The translations under genes were made by a program, and so were the position numbers. 64,000 nt of DNA. Source: Polaribacter sp. Z022 (GTDB lineage Bacteria; Bacteroidota; Bacteroidia; Flavobacteriales; Flavobacteriaceae). Below, piece after piece: positions 44,323-53,259 of the stretch (within the stretch, counting starts at the first letter, position 1; every line of letters starts with the position of its first letter). The stretch lies in the NCBI RefSeq assembly GCF_023555495.1, contig NZ_JALCZO010000001.1, positions 434,001 to 498,000 on the forward strand, in the 5' to 3' direction. The notes beneath the pieces are model-generated. The model had not been told where the DNA came from. It saw only the letters and a program-made list of their open reading frames with translations, and made no database searches.

Positions 44323-46542
44323 ATGACAAGAAAGAAGAAAAAAATATATAAAAAGAAAGGTAGAGTTATAAAAGACCTAACTAGAAACATATTTAAAATC
44401 TTAAATGAAGACAGCGAAAAGTTTTATAATTATAAACAAATTGCTGCCAAATTAAAAATTTCTGATACTGATGGTAAAACGCAAGTATTAAAGAAATTGG
44501 TAGAATTAACTGCTACCAAAAAAGTAAAAGAAATAGACAGAGGTAAATTTCAAATTAATGCAGACAGAAAATATTCTATTGGTACTTTAGATGTAACTTC
44601 TAATGGAAATGGGTATTTTATTTCTGATGATTATGAAGATGATATTTTTATACCAAATATTAATTTAGGAAAAGGTTTACATAATGATACTGTAAAAGCT
44701 TACGTTTATAAAAAACGAAATGGAAAAAAATTAGAAGCAGATGTTGTAGAAATTGTAGAACGTGCAAAAACTGAGTTTGTTGGTGTTTTACAAAAGAATA
44801 AAAACTTTGGTTTTGTTGTACCAGATAACAACAAAATGTATGCAGATATTTTTATTTCTAATAATAAAATGAATGGGGCAGAAGATGGAGATAAAGTACA
44901 AGCAACAATTACAGATTGGCCACAAAATTCTAAAAATCCTTTTGGAAAAATTAATAATGTTTTAGGGAAACCAGGAGATCATAATACAGAAATGCATTCT
45001 ATTTTATTAGAATACGATTTACCTTATGAATTTGAACCTGAAGTAGAAAAAGAAGCAGAAGCTTTACCTATAGAAATTACCAAAGAAGAAATTGCAAAAC
45101 GTAGAGACATGCGTAAAGATTTAACCTTTACCATAGATCCAAAAGATGCAAAAGATTTTGATGATGCTTTGTCGTTTACAAAACTAGAAAATGGTAATTA
45201 TGAAGTAGGAATTCATATTGCTGATGTTTCTCATTATTTACAACCAAAAACTATTTTAGATGATGAAGCTTATGACAGAGCAACCTCTGTATATTTAGTA
45301 GATAGAGTAGTACCAATGTTACCAGAAATGTTAAGTAATGGGGTTTGTTCTTTAAGGCCTAATGAAGAAAAATTAACGTTTTCTGCTGTTTTTGAAATTA
45401 ATGAAAAAGCACAAATAGTAGGAGAGTGGTTTGGTAGAACTGTAACCTATTCAGATCAACGTTTTGCATATGAAGAAGCACAGTCTATTATAGAAAATGT
45501 TAAACTTTCTAATGATATTAAATCATATACAATGCCATTAGAAACTTCAATTATTGATAAAGAATATACTGTAACTCCAGAAATTGTAGAAGCAACTTTA
45601 CAATTAGATAAATTAGCAAAAATTCTTCGTAAAAAAAGAATGAAGCAAGGTGCAATTTCTTTTGATAGAGTAGAGGTGAAGTTTAATTTAGATGAAGAAG
45701 CAAACCCTGTTGGTGTTTTCTTTAAAACATCTAAAGATGCTAATAAATTAATTGAAGAATTTATGTTGTTAGCAAACAGAAAAGTAGCAGAATTTATTGG
45801 TCGTCATCAAGGAAAACCTTCAGGTAAAACATTTATTTACAGAGTACATGATGAACCTGATGTAGAGAAATTAGCTTCTTTACAAAACATCATCAGTAAA
45901 TTTGGATATAAAATTAATACAGATACAAAAGAATCTACTTCAGAATCTTTAAATCAGTTATTAAATGATGTAAATGGTAAAGCAGAATCTAATATGATAG
46001 AAACTTTAGCAATACGTTCTATGTCTAAAGCTGTATATACCACTCAAAATATTGGTCATTATGGTTTGGCTTTTGATTACTATAGCCATTTTACATCACC
46101 TATAAGACGTTATCCAGATGTAATGACACATAGATTACTGCAACATTATTTAGATGGCGGAAATACGCCAAAAGCAGATTTATATGAAGAAAAATGTAAA
46201 CATTCATCTAAAAGAGAAGAATTAGCTTCTAAAGCAGAAAGATCTTCTATAAAATATATGCAAGTTAAATACATGCAAGATCATAAAGATGAAGTTTTTG
46301 ATGGAGTTATTACAGGAGTAACAGAATGGGGAATATATGTAGAAATTTCTTCTAATAAATGTGAAGGAATGGTTAGAATTAGAGATATAAAAAGTGATTA
46401 TTATATTTTTGATGATGAGCAATATGCAATTGTAGGGCAGTCTACCAAACATTTATATCAACTAGGTGATGATGTACAAGTAAAAGTAAAACATACAGAT
46501 TTAGAACGTAAACATTTAGATTTCTCTTTGATTGAAGACTAG
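44323..46542 (+). CDS. rnr: Ribonuclease R (3'-5' exoribonuclease)
   Basis: This 739-aa RNase II-family exoribonuclease degrades structured RNA and takes part in rRNA quality control. The N-terminal winged-helix RNase-R domain (about 20-80) is followed by two cold-shock domains (85-215, YSIGTLDVTSNGNGYFIS and GVLQKNKNFGFVVPDNN). The RNB catalytic core has IDPKDAKDFDDALS (271-284; acidic residues D272, D278, D280, D281). The closing S1 domain has GVITGVTEWGIYVEISSNK. The length is usual for Bacteroidetes. Confidence 0.97.
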   Translation: MTRKKKKIYKKKGRVIKDLTRNIFKILNEDSEKFYNYKQIAAKLKISDTDGKTQVLKKLVELTATKKVKEIDRGKFQINADRKYSIGTLDVTSNGNGYFISDDYEDDIFIPNINLGKGLHNDTVKAYVYKKRNGKKLEADVVEIVERAKTEFVGVLQKNKNFGFVVPDNNKMYADIFISNNKMNGAEDGDKVQATITDWPQNSKNPFGKINNVLGKPGDHNTEMHSILLEYDLPYEFEPEVEKEAEALPIEITKEEIAKRRDMRKDLTFTIDPKDAKDFDDALSFTKLENGNYEVGIHIADVSHYLQPKTILDDEAYDRATSVYLVDRVVPMLPEMLSNGVCSLRPNEEKLTFSAVFEINEKAQIVGEWFGRTVTYSDQRFAYEEAQSIIENVKLSNDIKSYTMPLETSIIDKEYTVTPEIVEATLQLDKLAKILRKKRMKQGAISFDRVEVKFNLDEEANPVGVFFKTSKDANKLIEEFMLLANRKVAEFIGRHQGKPSGKTFIYRVHDEPDVEKLASLQNIISKFGYKINTDTKESTSESLNQLLNDVNGKAESNMIETLAIRSMSKAVYTTQNIGHYGLAFDYYSHFTSPIRRYPDVMTHRLLQHYLDGGNTPKADLYEEKCKHSSKREELASKAERSSIKYMQVKYMQDHKDEVFDGVITGVTEWGIYVEISSNKCEGMVRIRDIKSDYYIFDDEQYAIVGQSTKHLYQLGDDVQVKVKHTDLERKHLDFSLIED

Positions 46543-46557
46543 AAAATTAATTTAGTT

Positions 46558-46633
46558 TGTCATTTCGACCTTGTGGAGAAATCTCAACTTACCAAAAATT
46601 TTTCTATTTCATTATATTTCGCTCAAAATAACA
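46558..46633. repeat. Intergenic palindromic element R4
   Basis: TGTCATTTCGACC and TTTCGCTCAAAATAACA mark the imperfect arms, with GAGAAATCTC inside. It lies between rnr and the YbjQ gene; an open frame running through it explains an apparently longer YbjQ reading frame. Confidence 0.6.
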
Positions 46634-46656
46634 ATACTTTAAAAACATTAAAAAAT

Positions 46657-46980
46657 ATGATTTTAACAACAACACATAATATAGAAAACTTTAAAATAGT
46701 AGATTATTTAGGTATTGTAACAGGTTCTGCTTACGATTCTAGTTATTCATCAAATGGAAAAAAAATGTCTTTTACAGATATGTTTAGCATGTCTAAATAT
46801 AGAGAAATGTATACATTAGGTTTAGAAGCTATTAAAGAAAAAGCATTTCAGAATTTAAAAGAAAATGCAATAAAATTAGGTGCAAATGCAGTTGTAGGTA
46901 TTCAACTAGATGTAGAACCGCTTGCAAATTCTAATACTTTATTAGTTTCTATTACAGGTACAGCAGTTAAAGCAGAATAG
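46657..46980 (+). CDS. YbjQ-family (UPF0145 / DUF74) protein
   Basis: This 107-aa protein carries the YbjQ pattern: ILTTTHNIENFKIVDYLGIV (2-21), TGSAY, the helical KEKAFQNLKENAIKLGANAV and GIQLDVEP ... SITGTAVK. Members form pentameric rings of unknown function. The open frame extends to 46573, but the extra 28 residues come from palindromic element R4; ATG 46657 aligns with the start of the second YbjQ gene at 51725. It is followed by a good terminator. Confidence 0.88.
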   Translation: MILTTTHNIENFKIVDYLGIVTGSAYDSSYSSNGKKMSFTDMFSMSKYREMYTLGLEAIKEKAFQNLKENAIKLGANAVVGIQLDVEPLANSNTLLVSITGTAVKAE

Positions 46981-47003
46981 TTTTTAACTACTTAAAAATT
47001 AGA

Positions 47004-47027
47004 AAAATACGTCATTTGACGTATTTT
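47004..47027 (+). terminator. Terminator after the YbjQ gene
   Basis: AAAATACGTC pairs with GACGTATTTT (stem 47004-47027, four-base loop ATTT), ending in a run of T. It lies 24 bp after the stop. Confidence 0.8.
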
Positions 47028-47071
47028 TTTTGCTTTCAATATGATTCAATTTTGTAGAAAACTAAATCATC

Positions 47072-48403
47072 ATGAAAACAAAACTACTTTTATTATTTTT
47101 CTTACCATTTATCTGTTTTTCTCAAACACAATTAGGTAGTCAAATAAATAACCCAGATGAAAATAATATAAAACCAAGTAAATTTGGAACTGGTGTAGCT
47201 GTTTCTGCTGATGGCTCTATAGTTGCTGTTGGTGCACCAGGAAATAATGAAGATAGTTTTGTAAGAGTTTATAAATATGAAAATAATGATTGGCAACAAT
47301 TAGGATCTGATATTGTAAACGAATCAATTTTAGAAAAAGTTGGTAGCAGTGTTTCTCTTTCTTCAAACGGATTAACAGTTGCTATTGGTGCAGTAGATGG
47401 TGGTAATTTAGACGAAGGTCTTGTTAGAATTTATGAGTTTAAAGATAATAATTGGCAAAAAACTGGAGAAATTGTTGGAGATGGAATTCAATTTTATTTA
47501 GGATACAAAGTAAAATTAACTCCAGATGCTAAATTTTTAGCAGCATCTGCTTACAGAGATAAATCTTCTAAAAAAGGAACAGTTAAAGTTTATGAAAACA
47601 TTGATGGAAATTGGACACAAAAAGGCACAAATTTACAAGGAGAATTTAATTACGATGCTTTTGGTATTACATTAGATTTATCTGATGATGGAAATACGTT
47701 AGCAGTAGGAAATAAAGGAAGAAAAAAAGTTGAGGTTTATAAATTTGAAAACAATGATTGGGTATTATCTGGAAATGCTTTTATAGGTCTAAATTCGCCA
47801 ATTAGTGTTTCTCTTTCTTCTAATGCAACAAAAATTGCAGTAGGTTCTAGTACAGGAGTTTCTATTTATGAAAATAATGCTGGTTCTTGGAATTTATTAG
47901 GAAGTAAAATATCTTTTGGTAATTATACTGCACTTTCTCCTGATGGCACAAAAATAGCAATTGGAGATGCAGATGCTTATACTATTAAAAATTATATTTT
48001 TGAGAATAATACATGGTCTCAAAGAGGTGTAGATGTTAAAACCTGGAGAGGAAGTCAATTTGGTAAATCTATTGATATATCTGCTGATGGAGATACTTTT
48101 ATAGCAGCAAGTGATACTGCTTTTCCTAGAATTTATACTTTTAATGATGCATTATTATCAACCAAAAATTATCTATTAAATAATGCAGTTAACATTTACC
48201 CAAATCCTATAAAAAACAGTTTTAATATAAATATTACTAATTCTTTAAATGTAAAAGAAGTAGTTATTTATACCCTTTTAGGTAAACAAGTATATAAAAG
48301 CTATTCAACAAAAATTAATATTTCTCACTTATCTAAAGGTATTTATTTATCAAAAATTATAACAAATAAAGGTTCAATACTTAAAAAATTAATAAAAAAT
48401 TAA
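47072..48403 (+). CDS. FG-GAP-type surface protein with T9SS type A domain, paralogue 3
   Basis: This 443-aa secreted protein has a signal peptide at 1-17 (ends CFSQ) followed by TQLGSQIN, as in the other two. Propeller repeats include GTGVAVSADGSIVAVGAPGN, VGSSVSLSSNGLTVAIGA and GITLDLSDDGNTLAVGNKG. The type A sorting domain is VNIYPNPIKNSFNINI ... VVIYTLLGKQVYK ... ISHLSKGIYLSKII. Its codon use and sequence are further from paralogues 1 and 2 than these are from each other. It is separated from them by the lipid kinase, rnr and YbjQ genes. Confidence 0.87.
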   Translation: MKTKLLLLFFLPFICFSQTQLGSQINNPDENNIKPSKFGTGVAVSADGSIVAVGAPGNNEDSFVRVYKYENNDWQQLGSDIVNESILEKVGSSVSLSSNGLTVAIGAVDGGNLDEGLVRIYEFKDNNWQKTGEIVGDGIQFYLGYKVKLTPDAKFLAASAYRDKSSKKGTVKVYENIDGNWTQKGTNLQGEFNYDAFGITLDLSDDGNTLAVGNKGRKKVEVYKFENNDWVLSGNAFIGLNSPISVSLSSNATKIAVGSSTGVSIYENNAGSWNLLGSKISFGNYTALSPDGTKIAIGDADAYTIKNYIFENNTWSQRGVDVKTWRGSQFGKSIDISADGDTFIAASDTAFPRIYTFNDALLSTKNYLLNNAVNIYPNPIKNSFNINITNSLNVKEVVIYTLLGKQVYKSYSTKINISHLSKGIYLSKIITNKGSILKKLIKN

Positions 48404-48442
48404 AGTTATAGTATTATTAATTTTTTCATCTTTGTCACAATA

Positions 48443-48461
48443 AAAGACTAAAAAAGTCTTT
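48443..48461 (+). terminator. Weak hairpin after FG-GAP paralogue 3
   Basis: AAAGACT and AGTCTTT form a 7-bp stem with a 5-nt A loop, 40 bp after the stop. The T run is short, so terminator function is uncertain. Confidence 0.35.
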
Positions 48462-48506
48462 ATAGTGGTATACTTATAAACATAAGTATCATAATCAAAT
48501 TTATAA

Positions 48507-49199
48507 ATGATGAAAAAATTAGTTTTTATATACTCGTTATTATTCAGTTTAGTATTAGTTGCTCAAACTAAGGTGAACAAAAATTTAGGAGATTTTACTA
48601 CTTTAAAAGTTTATAATGGAATAGAAGTAGAGTTAATTAAATCTAAAGATCAGAAATTAGAAATTACTGGTGAAAAATCTGAATTAGTAAAGATTAAGAA
48701 TGTAAACAATACTTTAAAAATTTCTTTACCTTTTTCTTTAAAACCAGAAAATAATGCAGCAAATGGTAAAGTTTTAGTAAAATTATTTTACAATAAAAGC
48801 ATTGCTATTATAGATGCAAATGAAGGTGCAACTATTACAGGTAAAGATATAAACCAAGATAAATTAGAAGTAAACTCGCAAGAAAGAGCTTTTATAAACC
48901 TAACAACTAAAGTAAAATACTTAAAAGTTAGAACTTCATCTGGAGGTATAATTAAACTTTCTGGTACAGCAGATAACCAAGAAGTAGATGTAGATTTATA
49001 TGGTATTTACAATGGTTTTAATTTAAAAACAATTGGTAACTCTAATGTATTTGCTGGTTCTGGTGCTAAAGCAGAAGTTTTAGCAGGACAAACTTTAAGC
49101 GCAAAAGTTAGTTTTGGAGGTTCTATTTTTTACAAAGGTGAGCCAGAAGTTGTTAAAGATAAAAAGGTAATTGGAGGTATTATTCAAAAAAGGAATTAA
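48507..49199 (+). CDS. Secreted DUF2807 (GIN-domain) beta-helix protein
   Basis: This 230-aa protein has a signal peptide at 1-20 (ends LVAQ). The remainder is a DUF2807/GIN-type right-handed beta-helix: FTTLKVYNGIEVELIKSKDQ, LEITGEKSELVKIKNVNNTL, then repeated strands such as SSGGIIKLSGTADNQEVDVD and KAEVLAGQTLSAKVSFGGSI. It is common in Bacteroidetes, located in the periplasm or at the surface, with no known activity. Two ATGs in a row allow a start at 48507 or 48510. Confidence 0.85.
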   Translation: MMKKLVFIYSLLFSLVLVAQTKVNKNLGDFTTLKVYNGIEVELIKSKDQKLEITGEKSELVKIKNVNNTLKISLPFSLKPENNAANGKVLVKLFYNKSIAIIDANEGATITGKDINQDKLEVNSQERAFINLTTKVKYLKVRTSSGGIIKLSGTADNQEVDVDLYGIYNGFNLKTIGNSNVFAGSGAKAEVLAGQTLSAKVSFGGSIFYKGEPEVVKDKKVIGGIIQKRN

Positions 49200-49226
49200 C
49201 ATCTGTTTACGTAATATGCTTTTTTG

Positions 49227-49234
49227 TATCTTTG
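49227..49234 (+). promoter_or_regulatory. -7 element of tatA
   Basis: TATCTTTG is an exact TAnnTTTG match 21 bp before the tatA start. The -33 region has only TTTA. Confidence 0.45.
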
Positions 49235-49255
49235 TAGTATTAAATTAAAGAAAAC

Positions 49256-49447
49256 ATGTATAGTTTAGGAATATATTTTGGAATGATAGGTGGACCACAA
49301 GTAATTATTATTGTTGTGGTAATTCTTTTATTATTTGGTGGAAGAAAAATTCCAGAATTAATGAAAGGTTTAGGAAGTGGAATTAAAGAGTTTAAAAACG
49401 CTGCTAAAGAAGAAGAACCAGAAGAAAAAATAGAAAGCAAAAAGTAG
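49256..49447 (+). CDS. tatA: Twin-arginine translocase subunit TatA/TatE
   Basis: This 63-aa pore-forming component of the Tat export system for folded proteins has the membrane helix [20 protein letters not shown] (15-34) with the conserved FGGRKIPEL hinge. An amphipathic helix [16 protein letters not shown] (36-51) and an acidic tail follow. It is monocistronic; tatC is not in this window. Confidence 0.93.
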   Translation: MYSLGIYFGMIGGPQVIIIVVVILLLFGGRKIPELMKGLGSGIKEFKNAAKEEEPEEKIESKK

Positions 49448-49476
49448 TATAATTACTTACTTTATTATTAAAATAA

Positions 49477-49508
49477 AAAAAGCTCAACTGTAAATAGTTG
49501 AGCTTTTT
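49477..49508. terminator. Bidirectional terminator after tatA
   Basis: AAAAAGCTCAACT (49477-49489) pairs perfectly with 49496-49508 around a 6-nt loop, with A and T runs on both sides. It can end tatA on the plus strand and the LytTR operon on the minus strand. Confidence 0.85.
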
Positions 49509-49643
49509 AGTTTTTTAAATTAAAATATCCCCCAATATTTTTAATTTAATTTTGAATTACAAATATAAATTTCAATTTTTAAATTTTTAAAAATTTGTTG
49601 TAAACAGGAAGGTTTTAGAGGTTTTTGGGATAAATGGGAACAT

Positions 49644-50522
49644 TTATCGTAATAAACTTTGCAAAGATTCTTTAGAAAAACTTCTAGAAACAGGAATTGT
49701 AATTGGTATACTGTCTGATTTTAACATATAACCTCTTGCATTTCCATATATATCATTTATAAAATTAGTATTTACAATATAACTTTTATGACATCTAATA
49801 ATATTTTGGTAATCATTTAGAGAACTATTTATTTTAGATAATGTTACTCTTAATATTTTTTCTTTTAAATCATTATTTTCATTCATTAAAAAGAAACTTG
49901 CATAATTTCCTTGAGATGTTATATAAACTAATTCTTCTATAGAGAAGCTTATACATTCCTTTTTGTTATCAGAATAAATTTTAACTTTTAAAGGTAGCTC
50001 TATAACCTCCTTTTTTAATTTTTCTTTATTGTGTTTATTAATTTTTTCAGCTCTTTTTTCTCTTTTTTCTCTTACATTTTTTTCATTAATAAAAATAAAA
50101 AATACTACTGGTAAGGTTCCAACTAAATAAGTGTACCATAAAAAGGTTGTTAAACTTATATTCTTTAAATGATATTTACTTTTATAAATATTACCTAAAG
50201 ACCAAATAAGAATTCCTGTTAGAAGTATACCAATAATAATTAAAAATAAATTTCTACCAATTGTCCAATTATCTTCGTTAAAATAATTTTTAAAGAATAA
50301 TGCAGGTACATATAAAAAAAAGACAACTCCAAAAAAGGTAATAAACCCAATACCAAGTGTATATTCTAGTAAAATATTTTCTAATGATACTAAATAAAAA
50401 GGTTTAAATATGTATAAAAAGAGGAATACAAATAAACCTATGCACACTCCAATTTTAAATTTAAATTTAATTGAAGGGTTAAAATAGTATGGCGTAGATA
50501 ACCAAGAAATAATTTTATTCAT
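49644..50522 (-). CDS. Membrane-bound LytTR-domain transcription regulator, paralogue 1
   Basis: This 292-aa protein has four hydrophobic segments in the N-terminal half (for example IGVCIGLFVFLFLYIFKPFY and GIGFITFFGVVFFLYVPALF). A basic coiled-coil linker (about 150-175) follows, then a C-terminal LytTR DNA-binding domain (about 190-292: ELVYITSQGNYASFFL, IIRCHKSYIVNTNFINDIYG, ITIPVSRSFSKE). No receiver domain is present, so it is a one-component membrane sensor-regulator. It lies 7 bp after its paralogue and is last in a five-gene operon. Confidence 0.88.
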   Translation of the reverse strand: MNKIISWLSTPYYFNPSIKFKFKIGVCIGLFVFLFLYIFKPFYLVSLENILLEYTLGIGFITFFGVVFFLYVPALFFKNYFNEDNWTIGRNLFLIIIGILLTGILIWSLGNIYKSKYHLKNISLTTFLWYTYLVGTLPVVFFIFINEKNVREKREKRAEKINKHNKEKLKKEVIELPLKVKIYSDNKKECISFSIEELVYITSQGNYASFFLMNENNDLKEKILRVTLSKINSSLNDYQNIIRCHKSYIVNTNFINDIYGNARGYMLKSDSIPITIPVSRSFSKESLQSLLR

Positions 50523-50529
50523 TCAATTT

Positions 50530-51405
50530 TTATTTAATTAAATCATTTAATTCAGCTTTTTTTATATTTCTAGAAACAGGTATTTTAATAGATAATAAAT
50601 CTGACTCTAAATAATAACCTCTAGCATTACCAGAGATAGAATTTATAAATTTAGCATTTATTATATATGATTTATGACAACGTTTTATAGTATTATATGC
50701 AAATAAATCATTAGTAATATTATTTAAAGTTGTTCTTAAAATCTTTTCTTCTAAACCGTTTTTAGTTTTAAAGAAAAAACTTGCATAATTACCTTGAGAA
50801 GTAATATATATAAGTTTTTCTATATCAAATGTAATAGAATCTTTTTTGTTTTCTGCTAATATTTTAATTTCAGTTTTAAGTTTAGTATTTAATTTATCGC
50901 TTTTTTTAGAAACCTTAAGTTCCATTATTTTTTTGGAAGCTTTTTCTCTTTTTGTTGTGTATATTTTTTCACTAAAAAAAGTATATAAAAATATTGGAAA
51001 AATAGCGATAGAAAAAGTATATAAAAAAATGTCTTTTAAAGACAATACAAACCCGTTTTCTGAAATTTGAACGCTAGAATTATATAACCAATTACAAGTA
51101 CTAATTAATGTTATAAGAATTAAAAGAAATAAGATATTTTTTCCTATTGTCCATTTTTCGTTTTTAAAATAATCTTTAAAAAAATATGGAATTACTATAA
51201 ATAAAAAAGATTCTACACAAAATGTAACAACCCCAAAACCTAAACTATAAAAGAATAAATTATTTTTTACTTCTGCCATTCCAAATGGCTGAAATATATA
51301 TATAAAAAGAAACACAAAACTACCTATAGCAATACTTAGTTGTAGGTGAATTTTTGGATCTGATTCAAAAAAATATGGTTTTTTAAGCCATTTTAAAATA
51401 GACAT
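50530..51405 (-). CDS. Membrane-bound LytTR-domain transcription regulator, paralogue 2
   Basis: This 291-aa protein has the same design as its neighbour: four membrane segments (SIAIGSFVFLFIYIFQPFGM; FGVVTFCVESFLFIVIPYFF), a charged linker, then LytTR (KLIYITSQGNYASFFFKT, IKRCHKSYIINAKFINSISG, SIKIPVSRNIKKAE). The DNA-binding halves are very similar between the two proteins, while the membrane halves differ more, suggesting different inputs to similar targets, or heterodimers. It starts 2 bp after the YbjQ gene. Confidence 0.88.
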   Translation of the reverse strand: MSILKWLKKPYFFESDPKIHLQLSIAIGSFVFLFIYIFQPFGMAEVKNNLFFYSLGFGVVTFCVESFLFIVIPYFFKDYFKNEKWTIGKNILFLLILITLISTCNWLYNSSVQISENGFVLSLKDIFLYTFSIAIFPIFLYTFFSEKIYTTKREKASKKIMELKVSKKSDKLNTKLKTEIKILAENKKDSITFDIEKLIYITSQGNYASFFFKTKNGLEEKILRTTLNNITNDLFAYNTIKRCHKSYIINAKFINSISGNARGYYLESDLLSIKIPVSRNIKKAELNDLIK

Positions 51406-51407
51406 TT

Positions 51408-51725
51408 TTATAATTTTACAGCAGTACCAGAAGCTGTAACCATTAGCATACCTCCATTTGGGCCAACAGTTTCATAATCTAAATCTACAGCTACAATTGC
51501 TTCTGCACCTAAAGATAATGCATTTTCTTGCATTTCTTTTAAAGCTGCATCTTTAGCTTGCCTTAAAACTTTTTCATAAGAACCAGATCTACCACCAACA
51601 ATATCTCTAATTCCAGCAAAAAAATCTTTAAATATGTTTGCGCCAATTATGGTTTCTCCTGTTACTATGCCTAAATATTGAGTAACAGGTTTATTTTCTA
51701 TGGTAGGTGTAGTAGTTATTATCAT
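51408..51725 (-). CDS. YbjQ-family (UPF0145 / DUF74) protein
   Basis: This 105-aa member of the YbjQ family has [20 protein letters not shown] (2-21), [20 protein letters not shown], the helix [20 protein letters not shown] and [12 protein letters not shown] ... MVTASGTAV. It is a paralogue of the protein at 46657. It sits 1 bp after the unknown secreted protein gene and 2 bp before LytTR paralogue 2. YbjQ genes often lie near membrane proteins, but no function is proven. Confidence 0.9.
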   Translation of the reverse strand: MIITTTPTIENKPVTQYLGIVTGETIIGANIFKDFFAGIRDIVGGRSGSYEKVLRQAKDAALKEMQENALSLGAEAIVAVDLDYETVGPNGGMLMVTASGTAVKL

Positions 51726-51726
51726 T

Positions 51727-52233
51727 TTATAGTTTTTTTCTAGACATTGTTCCTTGAGGAATAATTAATTTGGTTTTAAAATTTGGTAAAACTTGACTCA
51801 TAGCAGGATTTGCTAATTGTTTAGCTTCAATAAAAGTCCAGTATTTTTTACTTTCATTATAAATTCCTAACAAATAAGATACAGAGGTAATTTCTTCTCC
51901 ATTAAAATTCATTACATAATTGTTTTTTATAAAACATCTGTATTGATTTTGTTCATTAACAATTTCTGAAACAGAAATTACATCAGCAACTTTAAATTCA
52001 AATCCTTGATTTTTCATTGAAATCATAGATTTAGAAATCATTTCTAATGCTTTTTCTTTACCACCCATTATTTTTATAACAGGTAAAAAAGTGTGTTTTA
52101 CAACTGTTTTAAAATCTGAATTTAATGTAGCTTTTGCCGTTTTTTTAGCATCTCTTAATGCTTCATCTTTTGTTTGAGAAATTGTATTAAAACAAAAGAT
52201 GAAGACAAATAAGAGGGTAATTATTTTATTCAT
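51727..52233 (-). CDS. Secreted protein of unknown function in the SPFH-LytTR operon
   Basis: This 168-aa protein has a signal peptide (1-19, ends NTISQ). The mature part is mixed alpha/beta, with a helical start ([20 protein letters not shown]) and strands later ([40 protein letters not shown]). The fold may be NTF2/SnoaL-like, since it ends in a [14 protein letters not shown] strand, but this is a guess. It overlaps the SPFH gene by 8 bp and the YbjQ gene follows at 1 bp, so it is tightly co-expressed with both. Confidence 0.6.
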   Translation of the reverse strand: MNKIITLLFVFIFCFNTISQTKDEALRDAKKTAKATLNSDFKTVVKHTFLPVIKIMGGKEKALEMISKSMISMKNQGFEFKVADVISVSEIVNEQNQYRCFIKNNYVMNFNGEEITSVSYLLGIYNESKKYWTFIEAKQLANPAMSQVLPNFKTKLIIPQGTMSRKKL

Positions 52234-53155
52234 TTAATTTTTTATTTTCTTTACTCTTTTTCATGGCTTCACCAATTTGATTGCTTGCTGTAAAACTTGC
52301 AACCATATCATTTAACATTTGGCTACCTGCTTGAGGTGAGTTAGGTAATAAAATTAAATTACTGTTAGTTTCTTGTCCTATAGATTGTAAAGTATCATAA
52401 TGTTGTGTTACAACAATTAAAGCAGAGGCTTCTTGACTGTTAATACCTACTTTATTTAACACTTCTACACTTTCTTCTAAACCACGTGCAATTTCACGTC
52501 TTTGATCTGCAATACCTTGTCCTTGTAAACGCTTGCTTTCTGCTTCTGCTTTTGCACGTTCTACAATTAAAATACGTTGTGCATCTCCTTCATATTGAGC
52601 AGCTACTTTTTCACGCTCAGAAGCATTAATTCTGTTCATTGCTTCTTTTACTTGAGCATCTGGATCTATATCTGTAACTAAGGTTTTAATAATATCATAA
52701 CCATAAGTCATCATTGCATCGTTTAATTCAGATTTTACAGCAATTGCAATATCATCTTTCTTTACAAAAACGTCATCTAATTTCATTTTTGGAACTTCTG
52801 CACGTACAACATCAAAAACATAAGAAGTAATTTGATCATGTGGATAATCTAATTTATAAAATGCATCATACACTTTATCTCTAATAACTTTATATTGTAC
52901 AGAAACTTTTAATTTTACAAATACATCATCTAATGTTTTTGTTTCTATAATAACATCTAACTGTTGTATTTTTAAACTTAGCTTTCCTGCAACCCTATCT
53001 ACTAATGGAATTTTTAATTGTAATCCTGAATGTCGAATACTTTGAAATTTTCCAAAACGTTCAATAACAGCAGCTGTTTGTTGCTTTACCATAAAAAAAG
53101 CAGCAAAAAGTATAAGTAATCCTAAGACAATAATAATTGGTAAAATTGGTGGCAT
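52226..53155 (-). CDS. SPFH/stomatin-like band 7 protein
   Basis: This 309-aa protein has one N-terminal membrane helix (ILPIIIVLGLLILFAAFFMV). The SPFH/band 7 domain covers about 28-190 (TAAVIERFGKFQSIRHSGLQ, LSLKIQQLDVIIETKTLDDV). A coiled-coil tail follows (NASEREKVAAQYEGDAQRIL, AEAESKRLQGQGIADQRREI). Relatives (QmcA, stomatin) form large ring or cage assemblies on membranes and influence protease or channel activity. No NfeD-like protein is adjacent; the partners here are the unknown secreted protein, YbjQ and LytTR genes. It is the first gene of the operon. Confidence 0.92.
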   Translation of the reverse strand: MPPILPIIIVLGLLILFAAFFMVKQQTAAVIERFGKFQSIRHSGLQLKIPLVDRVAGKLSLKIQQLDVIIETKTLDDVFVKLKVSVQYKVIRDKVYDAFYKLDYPHDQITSYVFDVVRAEVPKMKLDDVFVKKDDIAIAVKSELNDAMMTYGYDIIKTLVTDIDPDAQVKEAMNRINASEREKVAAQYEGDAQRILIVERAKAEAESKRLQGQGIADQRREIARGLEESVEVLNKVGINSQEASALIVVTQHYDTLQSIGQETNSNLILLPNSPQAGSQMLNDMVASFTASNQIGEAMKKSKENKKLNE

Positions 53156-53259
53156 AGTTATTTTTTTTAAGTTAAAAATTGTTTTATGTAAATATACTGA
53201 ATTTCAGTAGTTATTTATAGGACGTTTTTTTATTAAAATGTTACAATTTAGAAATAAAA

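Noticed and set aside
46573..46656. Extra 28 residues upstream of the YbjQ start
   Set aside because: They are encoded by palindromic element R4, and the paralogue at 51725 starts at the equivalent of ATG 46657.
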